From positions 129,394,125 to 129,458,124 of the forward strand of contig NC_134276.1 of NCBI RefSeq assembly GCF_949628215.1: a stretch of DNA of 64,000 bases, given 5' to 3'. Shown here piece by piece: positions 47,901 through 61,100 of the stretch. The stretch's first letter is position 1; the number at the start of each line of letters is the position of its first letter. The notes under the pieces are model-generated. The model worked only from the letters and a program-made list of their open reading frames with translations, had not been told where the DNA came from and did no database searches. The translations under genes were made by a program, and so were the position numbers. The DNA is from Phalacrocorax aristotelis (taxonomy: Eukaryota > Chordata > Aves > Suliformes > Phalacrocoracidae).

Positions 47901-50900
47901 TCTTCCCCCATGGGCTCTGTGTTTTTAACCATTCGTTAAAATGTATTAGATGCGATCTCCATTCTTGGCTGTGCCAGCACAGAGGCTGAAATCCAGGATG
48001 GGTGCGCGTGCCTCTGAAGATCCTGCCTGGCATATCATCAGACCTGAGCTTCAGTACAGCAGCTGTGAGCTGCGGTGGTTCAAGGACAGGAGTTGTCACA
48101 AAAGCACAAACGTGGACCTGTCAGCCTGAGATTGGTATGCTCTCAAAACAGCTTTAAAACAAAGCTAGCCTGAGAGATGATCTCCCTCTGAAGGACGCAC
48201 TCAGATACCTACACAGATCAGCCTTCAGTGCTGGGGAGGGAGATGTGCTGAAGCACCTTGTTTTGGGTTTGGGAGTTCAGAAGGGATCTGGTGCCTACGC
48301 CTCAGCTGAGAACTTGAACTGCCCTCACTTAAGGTTGTTTTGGAGAATGCCGTCCCAGATCCCCAGGCTCAGAGCCCTCTAGATAAAGTTCCTCTCCCGC
48401 TCAGGGAGACTCAGCAGGTACTGCACCTCAAAGGCCATGCCTCCATGTCTCACTTCAGAGACCAGAAAGCCAGGGCAAAGATGGGTGGACTTGAAAGTGT
48501 TGTTCCTAGCCTGGAACCCTGCTGCAGCACTGTCAGACACTTCAGTAGCCTCGGATCATACATACGGACTTGCTTCCTAGACCTCCAGAGAGGAAGACAC
48601 CTCTTCTGGGGTGGAGGTGGGTGAGAAGTGCTCAGAGAAAAGGAACCCTCAGCCTGCACTCATCTCCTGGGAGAACGTCGAGGAATGTGGAGATACATCA
48701 TCAGGAAACATATCTTGAGCACGCAGATGACAACTGAAATAGCAAATGTGACACGGTTTTCCAGTGGAACTTTGAAAGGCGTGTGTGGCCTTGTGAAGAG
48801 AGAGGAAACAGTGTCATATGGAAGGGTTTCCCTTTCCCTCAGTAAAAGAGGACGACAGCCAGGTGGAAAGCAGCCCACAAAGAAGGAGGTGGCAAATGAG
48901 GACCGAAGGAAGGATGCACTGGATTAAAAGCACAAGTGTTGGTACCATGTGTGTGCGTGGGGGGTGGTGTCACTGTGACTTTTCTAGGAAGATTCCTTGA
49001 AGGACCCAGAAACCCCATTGAGCACATCCTGAAAACCATCTTCACTCAGGCCGTGAGAATCAAGGCTTTCAGGTGTTCAAAACACATCAAGGATTTCACA
49101 GCTGGGGGGAAGTTAGGAGCAATTGGCTCATCCCCTGCCCAAAAAATTCTGGGCTGGCAGGAGACTTATTTATTTGTTGGTTTATTTATACTAGAATTCT
49201 TCTCTGCCTATTCCTTGTTTAGTTTTGTTTTTCAGCTGAGATCACCTGACATGTTCATGAAGAAAGAATATTTCCCCCCTCGCCACAGACTCTTGCAGAA
49301 GAACAGCAGAGCTTGGTGTTCACCAATGAATGTCATATGTTCTGCGCTCCCTGGGGTTTCTTTAACAATGATGTCTTAAACTGGCAAAATAATCAGAAAC
49401 ACAGCAAGGAGGGGAGAACAGCAAAGGGAATTACAGTTCCTTTATGCAAGAGACATGGGTGGCACTAAGTTTCTGGCTCCCAAGTAATCATAGTGAGGTA
49501 AAAATGTGTGCAAAGGAGTGCCTCACTCAGCAGATAGTCCCCATGGGATCTCAGGAAGCCTCCATGAAGGGGGCTCTTCGAAGGGTATCTGAGAGAGGGA
49601 GTCGGTCCCTGTTCCCTCACAAAGGAAATGAGCAGCCGTGCATCCTGTTATGGGAGTGGGGCTAAAGTACAGGAGGGGGCAAAGGAGGTGAGATGCCTGC
49701 TATCAGAGAGGAAGGCACGAGAAATCAAAGGATAGGCAGCAAATGGAGAAGTGGAGGCTGAATTTAGTGAGGTTTAGGGCAGGGTCTTTCCAGATGAACA
49801 CACCCACCCTGCCAGTCTTCTCGGCATGAAGGAATACCGAACGGGCCATGAAAGCGGTGCCTTCTCTGGGCCCTAGAAAGGTCCTTACAGAGCAAGGGTC
49901 TGGCATACTGGCACTGGATAGCATGGAGGAAGCCTGGCATATACAAAGCACTTTTCATTCTCCTGCGTGGGAGTTTTGTGTCCTGTCCTCTGCAGGAGGT
50001 AACAGGCCTTGCACTCCAGTGGGCTTCGCCGATCCATCCCTGCCGCCAGGCGGGCGGGCCCAATGCTTCCACCCAGCATTAAACCAAGATTAAGTCCGCT
50101 TCTTTGTGCTTTCAATGAAGAAGCAAAAGTGAGGGAATAAAGGACTTATGATCCTCCATTTTCCCCTCCGAGATGGGCAGGCTTTCTGCCCGTATGAACA
50201 GGAGGGGATATGATGATGAATTCCCTGGCTTTTAATCGCACGCAGGTCCTATGCAGGGTTTTGGCACTGCCCGTGTGTGTGTGTAGCAAGGGTCTATTCC
50301 TCCACACACATGTTTTTAGAGAGTTGTTCTCTCTGCATCCCTATAAGAAAGCAAAATTATTTTTCCTGGTTTTCCCACTGGGGACCTAGACTCCAGTGAT
50401 ATGAGCTGCACTGTCAGTTCAGTGCCGGTCGGAGCCTGCTCTCACGACCAGCCCTATTGCACCACCTCCGTTCTTGCCCCAGCCTGGCCCTGTGGAAGAG
50501 ATTTTCCGCAAATCAAGAAATTCTGTCAGTCACTAAATTGTGCAGAACCAAGCCCTTGTATGGACAGTGTGGATGTGGACGGCTATGTTCTAGGCTAGCA
50601 GACATCTGGACCTGTTCAGCACAAATACTCTTTCCTCTGTAGAGCAGCCTAAGGACAGCAAGGACTACTGCCGGCTGAGGTGTATCAGCTAAGGGTAGGT
50701 AAGTAAGAGACACCACAAGTTAAGATGCCTGTTTGTTAGCAGGGCTCGGTGGGAGAGCACAGGAGTGGAGCAGTGGTCAGAGTTAGAGGCTTCAGGGAAA
50801 ACAAATGCAGTGAATGCAATAAGAAGGGAAGCTGCAGATCAAGCCTGAAGTGTTTAAAGAAGAGAAGGCATCCCAGCGCCTGGTTTTTACTAGCATATTA

Positions 50901-53900
50901 GTATGTGATATTCATGTTCTCTGAAATTCATCCAATTAACTAACCAATGAATATTACTAACATTTCCTGTTGCAGAAAATACTATTGACTAAGGAAAGAG
51001 AATGTCAAGAAAGTAATTTTTAATGGTTATTTATTTATATTGAATGGTACTAGAGCGTTATTAAATATGATGTGAATAGTACAATATTGCACCATTGTCT
51101 TGTCTTGCAGCGTAAGTGCTTACTTCTTTTCCAGGAAAATGCAGCGGACTCTGTAATCGAGAATGTATCGGTTTTAATTGTTCTCATTTCAAGGGTACTC
51201 CCATCAGTCTTCATCCAACCCAAATGCCACAAGAGAAATTCCAGCAAAAACACTTCAGGTCCCTGAGACCGGTGCCTGCATTATGGAGATGAAAAGACAG
51301 GAGAATATAGCCTGAGTTCCACAGTCTTACGGCACCTCTAGCAGCAAGCTGCCATTTCGGTGATGTGGTGACTGTCCATACTGAGATTGCCCTCTAAAGG
51401 TGCTGACCATAACTCAGAAGTGGGTGGTGGTGAAAACATAGGGCAGGCAGCCAGTTCTCCATCACAAGGGAGAGGGGAAAGGAAACTGTCGCGGTGCAAT
51501 GCAAGCTGCACGGCGCAGTCACGCCTAAAGAAGGCTGCTGCTGGCAGTGAGCAGGCTGCCTGAGTTTTGTGGAGGTCTACTGGGTGACACTATGAGGTCT
51601 GTTCTGCAGGGCGCATGGTATCCACTCCAGCTCTGCTGGGCCAGGCAGCTCCTGCACACTGTCCTCCCCTCTGGGAAGAGTCAGGAGAAGCTTTTCTGGC
51701 AGCAGCATGGTAAGACACAAGGGATCTCCTGTAGGAATATGGGTACACAGCACATCTGAGGTCTCAGCAAAAATTGATCCAAAGTCATATATCCATGTTG
51801 CCTCTCTGCTCTGTGAAAAGTCTCTCCCAAGTGGTTCTGGAGGCCATGAAACCTCTCAAGAGACCTTTTTCAAATTTCTTCCTCCCGGAGGAGGACCAGC
51901 TGCTCTGGTCAGGAAGCAATGGGAAGCAGGCGAGGGCAGTATCTTGTGGCCCTCTGCAATACAACCCCACCGCATCTCCTGGGGCAAGGGGGAGACACCC
52001 AGGAGCAGCACCAACAGGGTAAGGAAGCACAGGCTAAGGTGTTACAAGGTCTAGTCTTCCTAACCAACTGCACACTGTTTCAGTCCATGCTTCTGCCATT
52101 CCTCACTAGGGGACTTCTGCCAGTTCCCACTAGGAAAAATGTGCGAACTGCCAATGGGGCACTAGGTGTCAGTCCCGTGGGATCAGGCAGGGAAACAACT
52201 CTAGTCTCTTGGTTCCCCCCTCTCTTTCCAGACCGAAGGATGATGGATGGGCCTATTTGACAGGAACCCACTGTTGGCTAATCCGCAAGCCTGGGAGAAG
52301 CTAGTAGACCCAGGTCCTGTTTCTAATGGTCTCACTGATTTACTCTGGCATTTGGCCAAGGTACGTCACATCAGCTATCTGTAACTTGGGTTTTTTTAAC
52401 AAGGGACCCACCTCCCAGAAACATGGAAGCACTTCTAAACTCTTTTGAGGTAGGATTGCTGAAAATTTAGCATGCTAGAGTACAAGCCAAATCCATCCCC
52501 GTGTAATAAAAAGAAATCACATTCACAAAGGTGTTGCTTAAAGTGCCAAAGCCAAGGTCCTGCAAAAGGCTGAGAAAGAACTGCCGTGGCCAAAGGTAAC
52601 CAAAATGTCCACCCCACTGGAAAAACACTGTCACCCTCAAAAAAGAGAGACAGCTCTGCTTGGCTATGGTGTCTGAATGCTTTTGCAACACCTGTACAAG
52701 GATTAATGCTACCTTCCTCTTCCCTTGACAGAAGCCCCAGGGATCAGGAGGGCAGTGGATACGACACGTTGAGTGATACTCCCTGAGCACTCTGCTTGGT
52801 ATCCCTGTTACACGAGCACATCATTCCTCCCTTCCTTGGGCCCTGCGTTTTCAAGGCCAAGCTTCCCAGCCACTCTGCTGTATTTTCAACAGGGATCTGG
52901 TGCAGGCCCCAGGAGACAAAGAAGGGAGGAGAAGGGGAAAGAGAAAGAGCAAGCAAGAATGAATCTTATTAAACAGAGAGGTGCTTCTCTCAGTCTCTCA
53001 TCATGTTTGGGGCTGATTGGAGGTGAAATTACATTTGGAGGAGGGGAAGCCCCCTCCCCTGGGACAATCCGGAGGCTCTTGCACAAACTTAATTTCAAGC
53101 TCTGATGAAGATGATGTTTGCCTTTTTTTTTTGTTGTTGGTATGCATTCAATTTAATTTCTCAGGCAGATGTGTGAAAATGAGAAAGGCAGACCTTTGAC
53201 TGTGAAGACAGCCCGGTGCCTGCTTCTTACAGATCCAGTCTCACATTGTTTTCCTCCATCACTGCCCTCAATAAATCTGTGCCCAGGGGTTGCTGAAATG
53301 CCCACCACCTCCCTTCCACGCTTCAGTGGAGACAGTTAAAATATTTTTTTTTGCATTTAAGCAATCCGATTAATTTTTAATTCTAAACACCCCCCAGCTT
53401 TCAACAGCTCTGTATAAAACAGGAGCACTGTGACCTTGAAAAGGCTTGGACCTGCTGGCACTATGAAGTTCTGATCTGTACTCTGCTCTCCAGTCCATAC
53501 TTGCTTGCTCTCATGGGAAAAAAAGGCTTGTGGTGGTTTCTGATCCACCTGTTTTGGATATGGTGGCTGAAGGGGAAGGAGAGGAACTGCATTTGGTTTT
53601 GGAAGGCTCCTGGTGATTTCTCGTCCACCCATTTCAGTGGTCATGGCTGAAGGGGAAGGAGGGGAACTGCACTGGGTTTTGGAAGGTTCCTGAAGGAGAT
53701 GTTCCTGGAGGTTCAGGTCTCCCAGCCCATGCAGATACACATGCTATTTGGCTCCTCGCAGACAGCTGATCTGGCTAGTTGCATGTTAGTTTTTCAGTCT
53801 TAAGAGCATATATACACATAGGTAAAAATACAGCTTGGGGTTGGCTGTTGCCTTTCCAGCTGACCTGCTTCTTGTGCCCAGGAATGGACACAAGGTGTTG

Positions 53901-54239
53901 GTATTTACGACTAAGCCCTGGCTGCCAGGAAGGCAGCAGAGCTGCCAGTGCAGGACAGTTCCAGCAGGTCCAGCTTCTCCCTGCCTCCGAGACAGATGGA
54001 AGCAGACAGGCCTTGCCCAAGATGTTCCTACATCGCAATTTCCTACTGTAACCCAAGGGAGGATCGCCAAGCATAAAGCATAAAGCAGTACCAGGCTCTA
54101 AAACAATTCCTGTCTGCAACCCCAGGCAGGCAGGCGGACTGACAGCACAATCTCATAAGCGCCATCTCATTAAGAAATCAGCCACTAAAGAGGTGGGTGT
54201 AAAAGCCAAAATTTTTTATGGGCAATAAGGCCGTGCCAG
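44935..54239. other. intergenic, no gene seen
   Basis: About 9.3 kb separates the two glycosyltransferase genes. Open frames on both strands are short (longest 147 codons at 48,936-49,379) and lack recognisable family residues. The only internal structure noticed is the 80-bp tandem duplication at 53,532-53,691. Confidence 0.4.
53532..53691. repeat. tandem duplication, two 80-bp units
   Basis: Unit one (53,532-53,611) and unit two (53,612-53,691) align with a constant 80-base offset. They share GGTGRTTTCT, GGCTGAAGGGGAAGGA, GGAACTGCA and GGTTTTGGAAGG blocks. Eighty is not a multiple of three, so the 127-codon minus-strand frame across it is not a repeat-protein gene. Confidence 0.85.
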
Positions 54240-54501
54240 GAGGTCGGTCCCTCGCTGTGGAGGCTGCGCTGCCGCGGTCCCCTCAGGCGTAGTGCATTCA
54301 TTTCAGTTTAACCTCTCTCTGCTCACTTCACTAAGCAGTTCAGGGTTGGGACAGCGGCGGTGGGTTGAAGGGGTAGAAGAGCCGCGGTGCAGCTCAGCGG
54401 CCGCCCCTACCCGCCTCCCCTCCGCCCCGCAGCGCCGCTGCTCGGCCGTCACGGGGCGGCCCCGCCGGCTAAGGGCCGTGACGGCGCCGGCCGCCCGGGG
54501 G

Positions 54502-54520
54502 ACTACATCTCCCAGCATGC
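54502..54520 (+). promoter_or_regulatory. ZNF143/Staf-type site (SBS), forward
   Basis: ACTACATCTCCCAGCATGC matches the SBS2-like consensus ACTACANNTCCCAGNNTGC at every fixed position. This motif is bound by ZNF143, with THAP11/HCFC1, in vertebrate CpG promoters. Confidence 0.85.
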
Positions 54521-54565
54521 CGCGCGGCGGGACGCCTGGGCCGGGCCCCGCCCTGCCGCCGCTTT

Positions 54566-54584
54566 GCACGCTGGGAGCTGTAGT
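54566..54584 (-). promoter_or_regulatory. ZNF143/Staf-type site (SBS), reverse
   Basis: The minus strand reads ACTACAGCTCCCAGCGTGC, again matching all fixed positions. It faces the first site across 45 bases. Confidence 0.85.
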
Positions 54585-54826
54585 CTCGCAGGAAGGCGGG
54601 CGGGGGTGGGCGCGGGCTCCTCGGCACGCAGAGCGCGGGCGCGGCTGTGGTGGCGGCTCCGGTGGGCGTGGGGGGGGCGCGACCCTTGTGCTCTGCCGGG
54701 GCTCGAACGGGGTTTCCCTCCTCCAGTCCGGCTTGCAGAGCTCGCAGCGGGAAGGGACGGTTTGGCTCGAAGCGTCCTGACGAAGCTGTGCCAGAAGAGC
54801 AGGCTGCCGCCTCGGGAAGTTTGAAG

Positions 54827-54856
54827 AGGAGGAGGAGGAGGAGGAGGAGGAGGAGG
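54827..54856 (+). repeat. (AGG)10 triplet repeat in the 5' leader
   Basis: Ten perfect AGG units lie about 90 bases upstream of the start codon, so they are probably transcribed into the 5' untranslated region. Confidence 0.9.
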
Positions 54857-54930
54857 AACAGGTCTTCCGCACACAGCGGTGCAGCCCTGAACGGAGAAAG
54901 TTAAATTCCCCACCGGTCTGATTCCAGAGC

Positions 54931-54939
54931 ATGGGCTAA
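54931..54939 (+). promoter_or_regulatory. minimal upstream ORF (ATG-GGC-TAA)
   Basis: A two-codon uORF has A at -3 and G at +4, a stronger context than the main start. It ends five bases before the B4GALT3-like ATG at 54,945. It would be expected to reduce initiation at the main start unless leaky scanning occurs. Confidence 0.7.
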
Positions 54940-54944
54940 AAGCC

Positions 54945-55182
54945 ATGTCCCTCTCTCGTGTCGAAAATCCTTGTTTTCTGCTGTTTCTGTTTGTCTTCCA
55001 AGCAATATTTATCGTGATACTCTACCGAGGTGGACCTTCAAATGTGTTTCGTGGGCTTTTGGACTCGCATCAGGCTCTGGATTACTCCAAAACTCATGAT
55101 GTGTATACAAACCTCAGCTTGTTTACCCAAGCTCCTGATGACGAAGCTACGCCGTACTGCTCGGTGCAGTCACCAATATTTG
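54945..55182 (+). CDS. B4GALT3-like: B4GALT3-like coding exon 1
   Basis: Encodes residues 1-79 plus one base: MSLSRVENPC, the anchor, the stem with sequon Asn56 and Cys72. The donor is TTTG|GTAGGT at 55,183. The start resembles human B4GALT3 in layout (short basic tail, then the DYS..DVY.NLS block). Confidence 0.88.
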
Positions 55183-58100
55183 GTAGGTATAAACTGGTAG
55201 CCTTCAAAAAAGCTGCTTGGTACGTGATAGCTAGCGCTGAACGCTTTGTAAGTTGTATATTTTTAGAAATTTCTGCACTTTAAAAGTGGTATACTGGTGT
55301 GATCCGTACACTGACAAAACTTTCCTGTGTTAATTAGCTCATTTTTATTGCTTATATGAGAAAAAGTATTTTTCTGATCTAAAAACTTCCAATATTAAGG
55401 ATTTGGCTATGCAGACACTGTAGAACAAGAGTGAAAGCAGTGGATGGTGTTAATACCAAGTTAGTAACCCTTTTTTTCTTTCTTGGCAATTCTGTATAAA
55501 ACGTGCGAACAATTGTGCTCTGGTAACAGCGTAACTTTGACTTCTGACTCTCTGTAACTCATGGGTTCTTTGTCTCAGCCTTATATCAAGCCTAAAATTC
55601 AACATAAATTGATTAAGCTGGCTTTAAATAGTTTGTATGAGAACGTAGCTTGGCACCTTGCTCTTCATGGTGATCTTTTTGGCCTATGTATCGAGGGATA
55701 CGACGATCCATAATGCTTGTGTGTCTTTTAGACGTAGAAACCTCTCCTTTAGGCTTAAAAGTCTGGTCACAGGTTAATTTGTTTTTACACTACGACCAAG
55801 TTAGCGCTGGTCCTAGAGGCAGCATTAATCCAGCTACTGCACTACTTACTTAAAGTTGAGAAACTTTAAGTAAATACAAACCCAAACCTATAAAACGAGT
55901 TTGTTGGTAGAAAGGTGGTGCGCCTCTGGTAATAGCAAATCAGTTTCACCCAGCCAGCCAGGAACGGATGAATCCTGTCAGCATGCGCTCACAGCTGCTT
56001 TGGGGGTTCCTGCTTATTAGAGTACTGTGTGGTAAGTTACCCTTGCCTGGTTTTCCGCATCTCTCAGTCTTGCATATGGCTAGCCTGGGAGTGCTACTTA
56101 GTAGTGGGCGCTGCTGTTCTGGGAAAGCGGATGACTGCACGTGGAGCACAGTAAGGGCAAATGGCTGACCTTGGTTCACAGGCGGAGGTATTGTGGAAAG
56201 CCAGTGCTGTGGTTACTCTCATGTCAAGTAAGTTACTTGAGGTGAGGGAACACTGCTGGGATGTTTTGGATGAGCCTTTTTAGACTGCAGTCTTCGCAAT
56301 GCTGCTTGTTCTTTTGGGAAGTTTTCTTCCTCTGTTGCTGAAGTTAAATGAGACACATGCAGTATGTATGATTAAATTCTATCACTTTTGGGTATATGCC
56401 TCAGCATTTCCCTTGGAAACAGTTCTACTAAGTAAATACTGGAATACTAGTAGTACAGAGCCTTTTTGCACAGGTGCCAGTTGTAATGGTCTTGGTGTGG
56501 TCTCTGCTCATCACCAGCTCTAGCTACATCCCGTCAGTTCTTTCTGGAAGCTACAATTCTGTGTTTCCAACTTAATTGTTTTATTTGAAAAAGCACAGCA
56601 GAACTGTGCCTGCATCCTGCTTATCTCCACTATGGCTGCCCTGAAAAGAGTAAAATGAGAAAGCTTTGGTCTCAGAAAAAAACCCAAACCAACAACCAAA
56701 CCCAACAACAACAAAAAAACCGAAACCTGTCGAAACACCCCCCACCCCCCCAAGTGCAGTTCTGTGCAGCTTGCCTGCAAACCATGAGATAAGCAAGAGT
56801 AGTGATGTATGTGGAGGAGGCAGACACAGAGTAACGTTACACTAATCGGTGCTCTCAGAGCTGTGAAGCCTTTCTAAGATCTCTTGCTTCTGCCCATCCC
56901 TGAGAGTGCTGAGAACAGAGGGGATTGGCCTGCATGTCGTACTTCAGAGCTAAGATGAAAACGTAATGTTAGTTATAGACAGAAACAAACAGTAAAGTTG
57001 ACTGGGAGAAGAAAATATGAGGCAAAGTAATTGTGGAAGTTTTGCTGAATAAAAAATTGGATTTGAACATATGAAGAAGCATTGCTGCTGTGAAACACAA
57101 ATCATTTGAGCATTAATACAGATTCAGCGTAAGAAAAAATGAGCACTCTGCTACCAACTTAACATTTTCTTGGTGATATCTCCCTTTAAATATAAGAAGT
57201 AGATTATTCCTTCTGGTATTACTATGTGCCAACCTATTCTGGGTGGTTTTGGGCCATTCCCCCACCCCGCCCAGAAATGTACGCTACTCTGAAAGATGCC
57301 TGTCCTTTGTTGTTTATGTAATGGGCACATATGAATAGATATATAAATACTTTTTATATGTCATGATTGGTTGTTATCATCTTCTCTCATGGGACTGATC
57401 TCTCTTGGAAGTGTTATATCTGAGAGAATGATGCCTTTTAATATTAATTTCATAAACTCCATTAAATGAAATTTCAAATCAATTCTTGAGGGCTTCAGTC
57501 TCCAATTCAGAGCTGGTAATAAGTCACTGTGTCCACTCCAAAGTGTGTTAAAGTAACTGGAATAATGCCAAATGGCTTAAATGGTTTCTGCATCAGGGCT
57601 TTTATGAAGTGCAGCACTTTTTCCACTTATGCAGTAGATCATTTTGATAACTGTTTGAATGTAAGATCAGCTTGCAGCTCATCTGTCTTTTTCCTACCCC
57701 CTGAATCTACACCACCTTGGTTGTTCCAGGGTGGTGGAGTAAGAATTATACTTCAATTGCTAAACATCTCTCCCTTGGAGGAATTAGGCTCTTGCTGACT
57801 AATGCTACTTTTTTAATGCATAGTGGTGTCCGTTGAACCTTTTATGACTGACAACTTGAAAAGCATTGTGCTAGATAGTCAGTGTCTTTAATAAAATTGT
57901 GAATAAATTACTCAAGTTCCCTTAAAGGTTAAAGTTTCTGCACAAATAACCAGTTGTCTTTTCCTCCTCTTTTGTTTTTGGAAAAAGCAAGGTGTTTATA
58001 TGCTAGAGTTCTGCTTATTCAAACTTAACTAAGTAGCATTTAAATTCAAAGTCTGACTTTCTCACGCTGCATGCAAGATGTGGTACTTGTTTTGGTTCAT

Positions 58101-61100
58101 CTTTTCCTCTTACCAGGAAGAAGCTTGATGCTAGAAGACTCAGGTTTTGGTTTTGGTTTTTTTTTCGAAGCGGTACCTTTCTTAATGCATGGCTTGTGCT
58201 GAACGAGTGGTTTGGCTCTCAAGGAATTTAATAGCTGAAAGTTCTGTCTGTAACTCTGCTGTTTTAAATATGCTCATGCTGTAGAAGAATTTTTTTCCAA
58301 GCCCCGCCCCCCCCCCCCCAGTAGGACTTACTCCCTTTCACTCCCCTCTGTCATAACCTTTTAATGAGCGTGACCGTCTGTTGTGGTACTGGGTAGCTCC
58401 TGCTGCATTTCCTAATGGATGCTCTCCTACTAGAGTTTCTTCTCTTGGATTTAAAGAGAAGTAAAAAGGTGGTAATGCTGAGATTTGTTTTCAGCTGCCG
58501 TTGAGGCAGCCTTGTATTCTGTCATTAGAAAATAGTGCTTAAACTAAGGCTGTTGGCCTACCTTTTTTTTATTCTTTCATTCAAACAGTAGCAGAATTAT
58601 ACAAATATGACTCTTATTAATATAGTGTGTGGTGCTGCACTTTCTCAGTGAGGTATTCATCCATGCTACTCTTCCAGTTTGTTTAGGTTGTGTAAGTTCT
58701 GCTTATTCTGGTTGAACTCAGTAATGATAGCTGCTATACACTCTAAAGGTGTAGCAGGGAGTTTAGAAATCACGTAGCTTCTTTCTGAAAGTGGGATGGA
58801 TCTGGTCAAAATCAATAGATCCCCCTGATAGTCAAATGTGTTGCCTAGAACTTAAGGCAAGCAGGGTTATGCTGTCACTGGCACCAGCTAACAATATAGA
58901 CAGAGAAGTGTGAGTTTTAACTCTACACACTAAAGTTTAATGTTAATTAAACACCCTCTGTGTGATGGTACAGACACAGAGAGAGCTTAGGACCCAGGCC
59001 AGGGAGAAACTGCTTGGATGCTTCAGGGTGTTGATTCTGTACCTTGTCTGAATGGGAATCTTGCACTTTCTACCATGTCTAAAATTGGCTTTTTCTTCCT
59101 TTCCCAAAGCTGCGCTTTAGCAGTTTTGTTTTTCCCTATTTTGCCCAGCCTGCAACTGCTCAGTTCACATCTGGGATTTAATTGGATTACAGTGCATTAG
59201 CCTTTTGTTAGTTGGGCAGGAAGGAGATCTGAGAGCCAGAATTTAGTTTATAGCCAAGGAGCGTAGGGCAGCCAGAGGTTTTGGGGATATAACTCACAGA
59301 CTAACTTCTTTTTTTCTGTGTTTTCTTGGCATATACTAGATTGAGTTTCTGAGCTGCGTTGTTTGAGGTATAGAGCCAGGCAGCTCAGGAGAACATGGCA
59401 TCTCAAAAAAACCTGAAAAATGCAGATATTACCCTCATAAATCATACACTTGGGATGGAAGGAGACAACAGGAGTGGAACTATTGCACATTATCTTATTC
59501 ATACACTTAGGTCCAAATTTAGATTTGCATTTTTTTGAATTTAAGGCTTATTGCTACAGAATCTTAATCTGCAGTACAAAAAGGCCTGATTATATTATAG
59601 AAAGCAAAACCCTGCTTTTGTGGCAGAACAAAAGGGATTAATTCCCTTTCTTATATTTTCCTTGGAGCAATGATCTGGAGTTGAAATCCAATCTGAATAT
59701 AACATTTCTTTAGCAAGCTCCAGTTGTCATCAAATCAGTGGTTAATGGTGCTTCAGTTAAAAGAGTAGATAATCAGGGAGTTCATAAATCTAAAAAGCAG
59801 CATAAGTTACAGGTTAAAAACAATGTTGGACTGAAATGTGGTGGTCTTAAAGGCAGAACAGGAAAATGCATAGAAGTAGGTAATGACATCATAAAATCTT
59901 AACAATAAATGTGACCTAGATTCATGGGCCCACAACATGATTCTCTGTTTCAGGTACAAAGGTGTGGTAAGGTACTCCAGTTTCCTACTGAGGGTAACAC
60001 AGTCAAAATCAAATTCTTCCTGTGTTTTAGATACTTAGGGAAGGATTGAAGAGTGATACTTGAGAGTCAGCTATTGCACGATCTTGCTGACAAGCAAAAT
60101 CCAGGTTTTCCTTTTAAAACCAAACAAAACCCAGCCAACCAACCACCCAAAACAAACCATGCAGTGGGGTTCACAGCGGCTAGACCTTTTTGACAGTGTG
60201 AGGAACGGGATTGGTGGCTGTTCAGACCGACCTTCAGGAAATGCCATTACGTGTGTTCCTTGGGGAGGAAAAGGAGACGCTTGCCGTGTATAGGTTTGCC
60301 CATCAGAAATGAGAGGTACACCGACTTCCACATAAAAGCAAAATGTTTGCCAGTTCTGAAAGGCCAGTGTGAATCTTGGGCCAAATTTAGTCCCTAAGCC
60401 TCGTTAGTGCTCAAAAAAGCCCAGACGAGACAGTGGAGGGATGTTGCTTCCTTCTGTGTCAGTTAAACAGGACGTGGGTGAACACAGGCTCAAGTTTTTT
60501 CGTTAGAGTTGTAGCAGAGGCTCAAATGTAGGATGGGCTGGACAAAGTATCTTCTGGACTCACCTGCTTGAACACTTAGACTTCAGGCACACCCGTACTT
60601 TCCCCTGCTCAAATGAAAGCTACTGAACACCAGGCCTAAATATTTGCTCTTCCTCTCTCAGGCTTCACTATCAGAAGTTTTCTGAGATAATAATTTATTT
60701 CAGTGGCTTAAGATGGAGTCTGATTTACAAGATACTGAAAACTTGCTTTAAGACAGCCATAGGGTTAACTGTGAGCTTGGAAGGAAAAGAAAAACTTACT
60801 TAAAAATGAAAAACCAAACCAAACCCCAACAGGTTTTTGCCTCACAGGCTTCTGGTGCAAAATAATATTTTGTCTTTGGGTTGCGTGGCCTGCCGAGAAT
60901 TGTTGGGCCTACTTAAAGCTGTCGTTTGAAATTGTCAGCTTTTAACTGTGATTTAGGTAAAGGTTTCTTCCTAATTCATTTAAGTAATAGATTTTAATCT
61001 TGTTCTGCATTTGTGCTTTATTTTGTTAGAAGTTGATAGTGGTTGGAAAACATTAAGACACACCAATTTGCATATAAATATAACTTTTCTCTAGTTCTGG

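Larger units (their letters stand above)
54240..54800 (+). promoter_or_regulatory. CpG island promoter of the B4GALT3-like gene
   Basis: An abrupt GC- and CpG-rich block with no TATA box lies directly upstream of the coding start at 54,945. It includes two inverted ZNF143/Staf-type sites (54,502-54,520 and 54,566-54,584), a pattern typical of broadly expressed genes. The transcription start probably lies to the right of the second site. Confidence 0.85.

Noticed and set aside
53357-53740. 127-codon minus-strand frame over the tandem duplication
   Set aside because: The 80-base unit shifts frame between copies, so no repeated peptide is encoded, and there is no support for a gene.
54292-54946. 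Frames up to 209 codons across the second CpG island
   Set aside because: Same GC-composition effect. The serine or proline run in them is just the (AGG)10 repeat read backwards.
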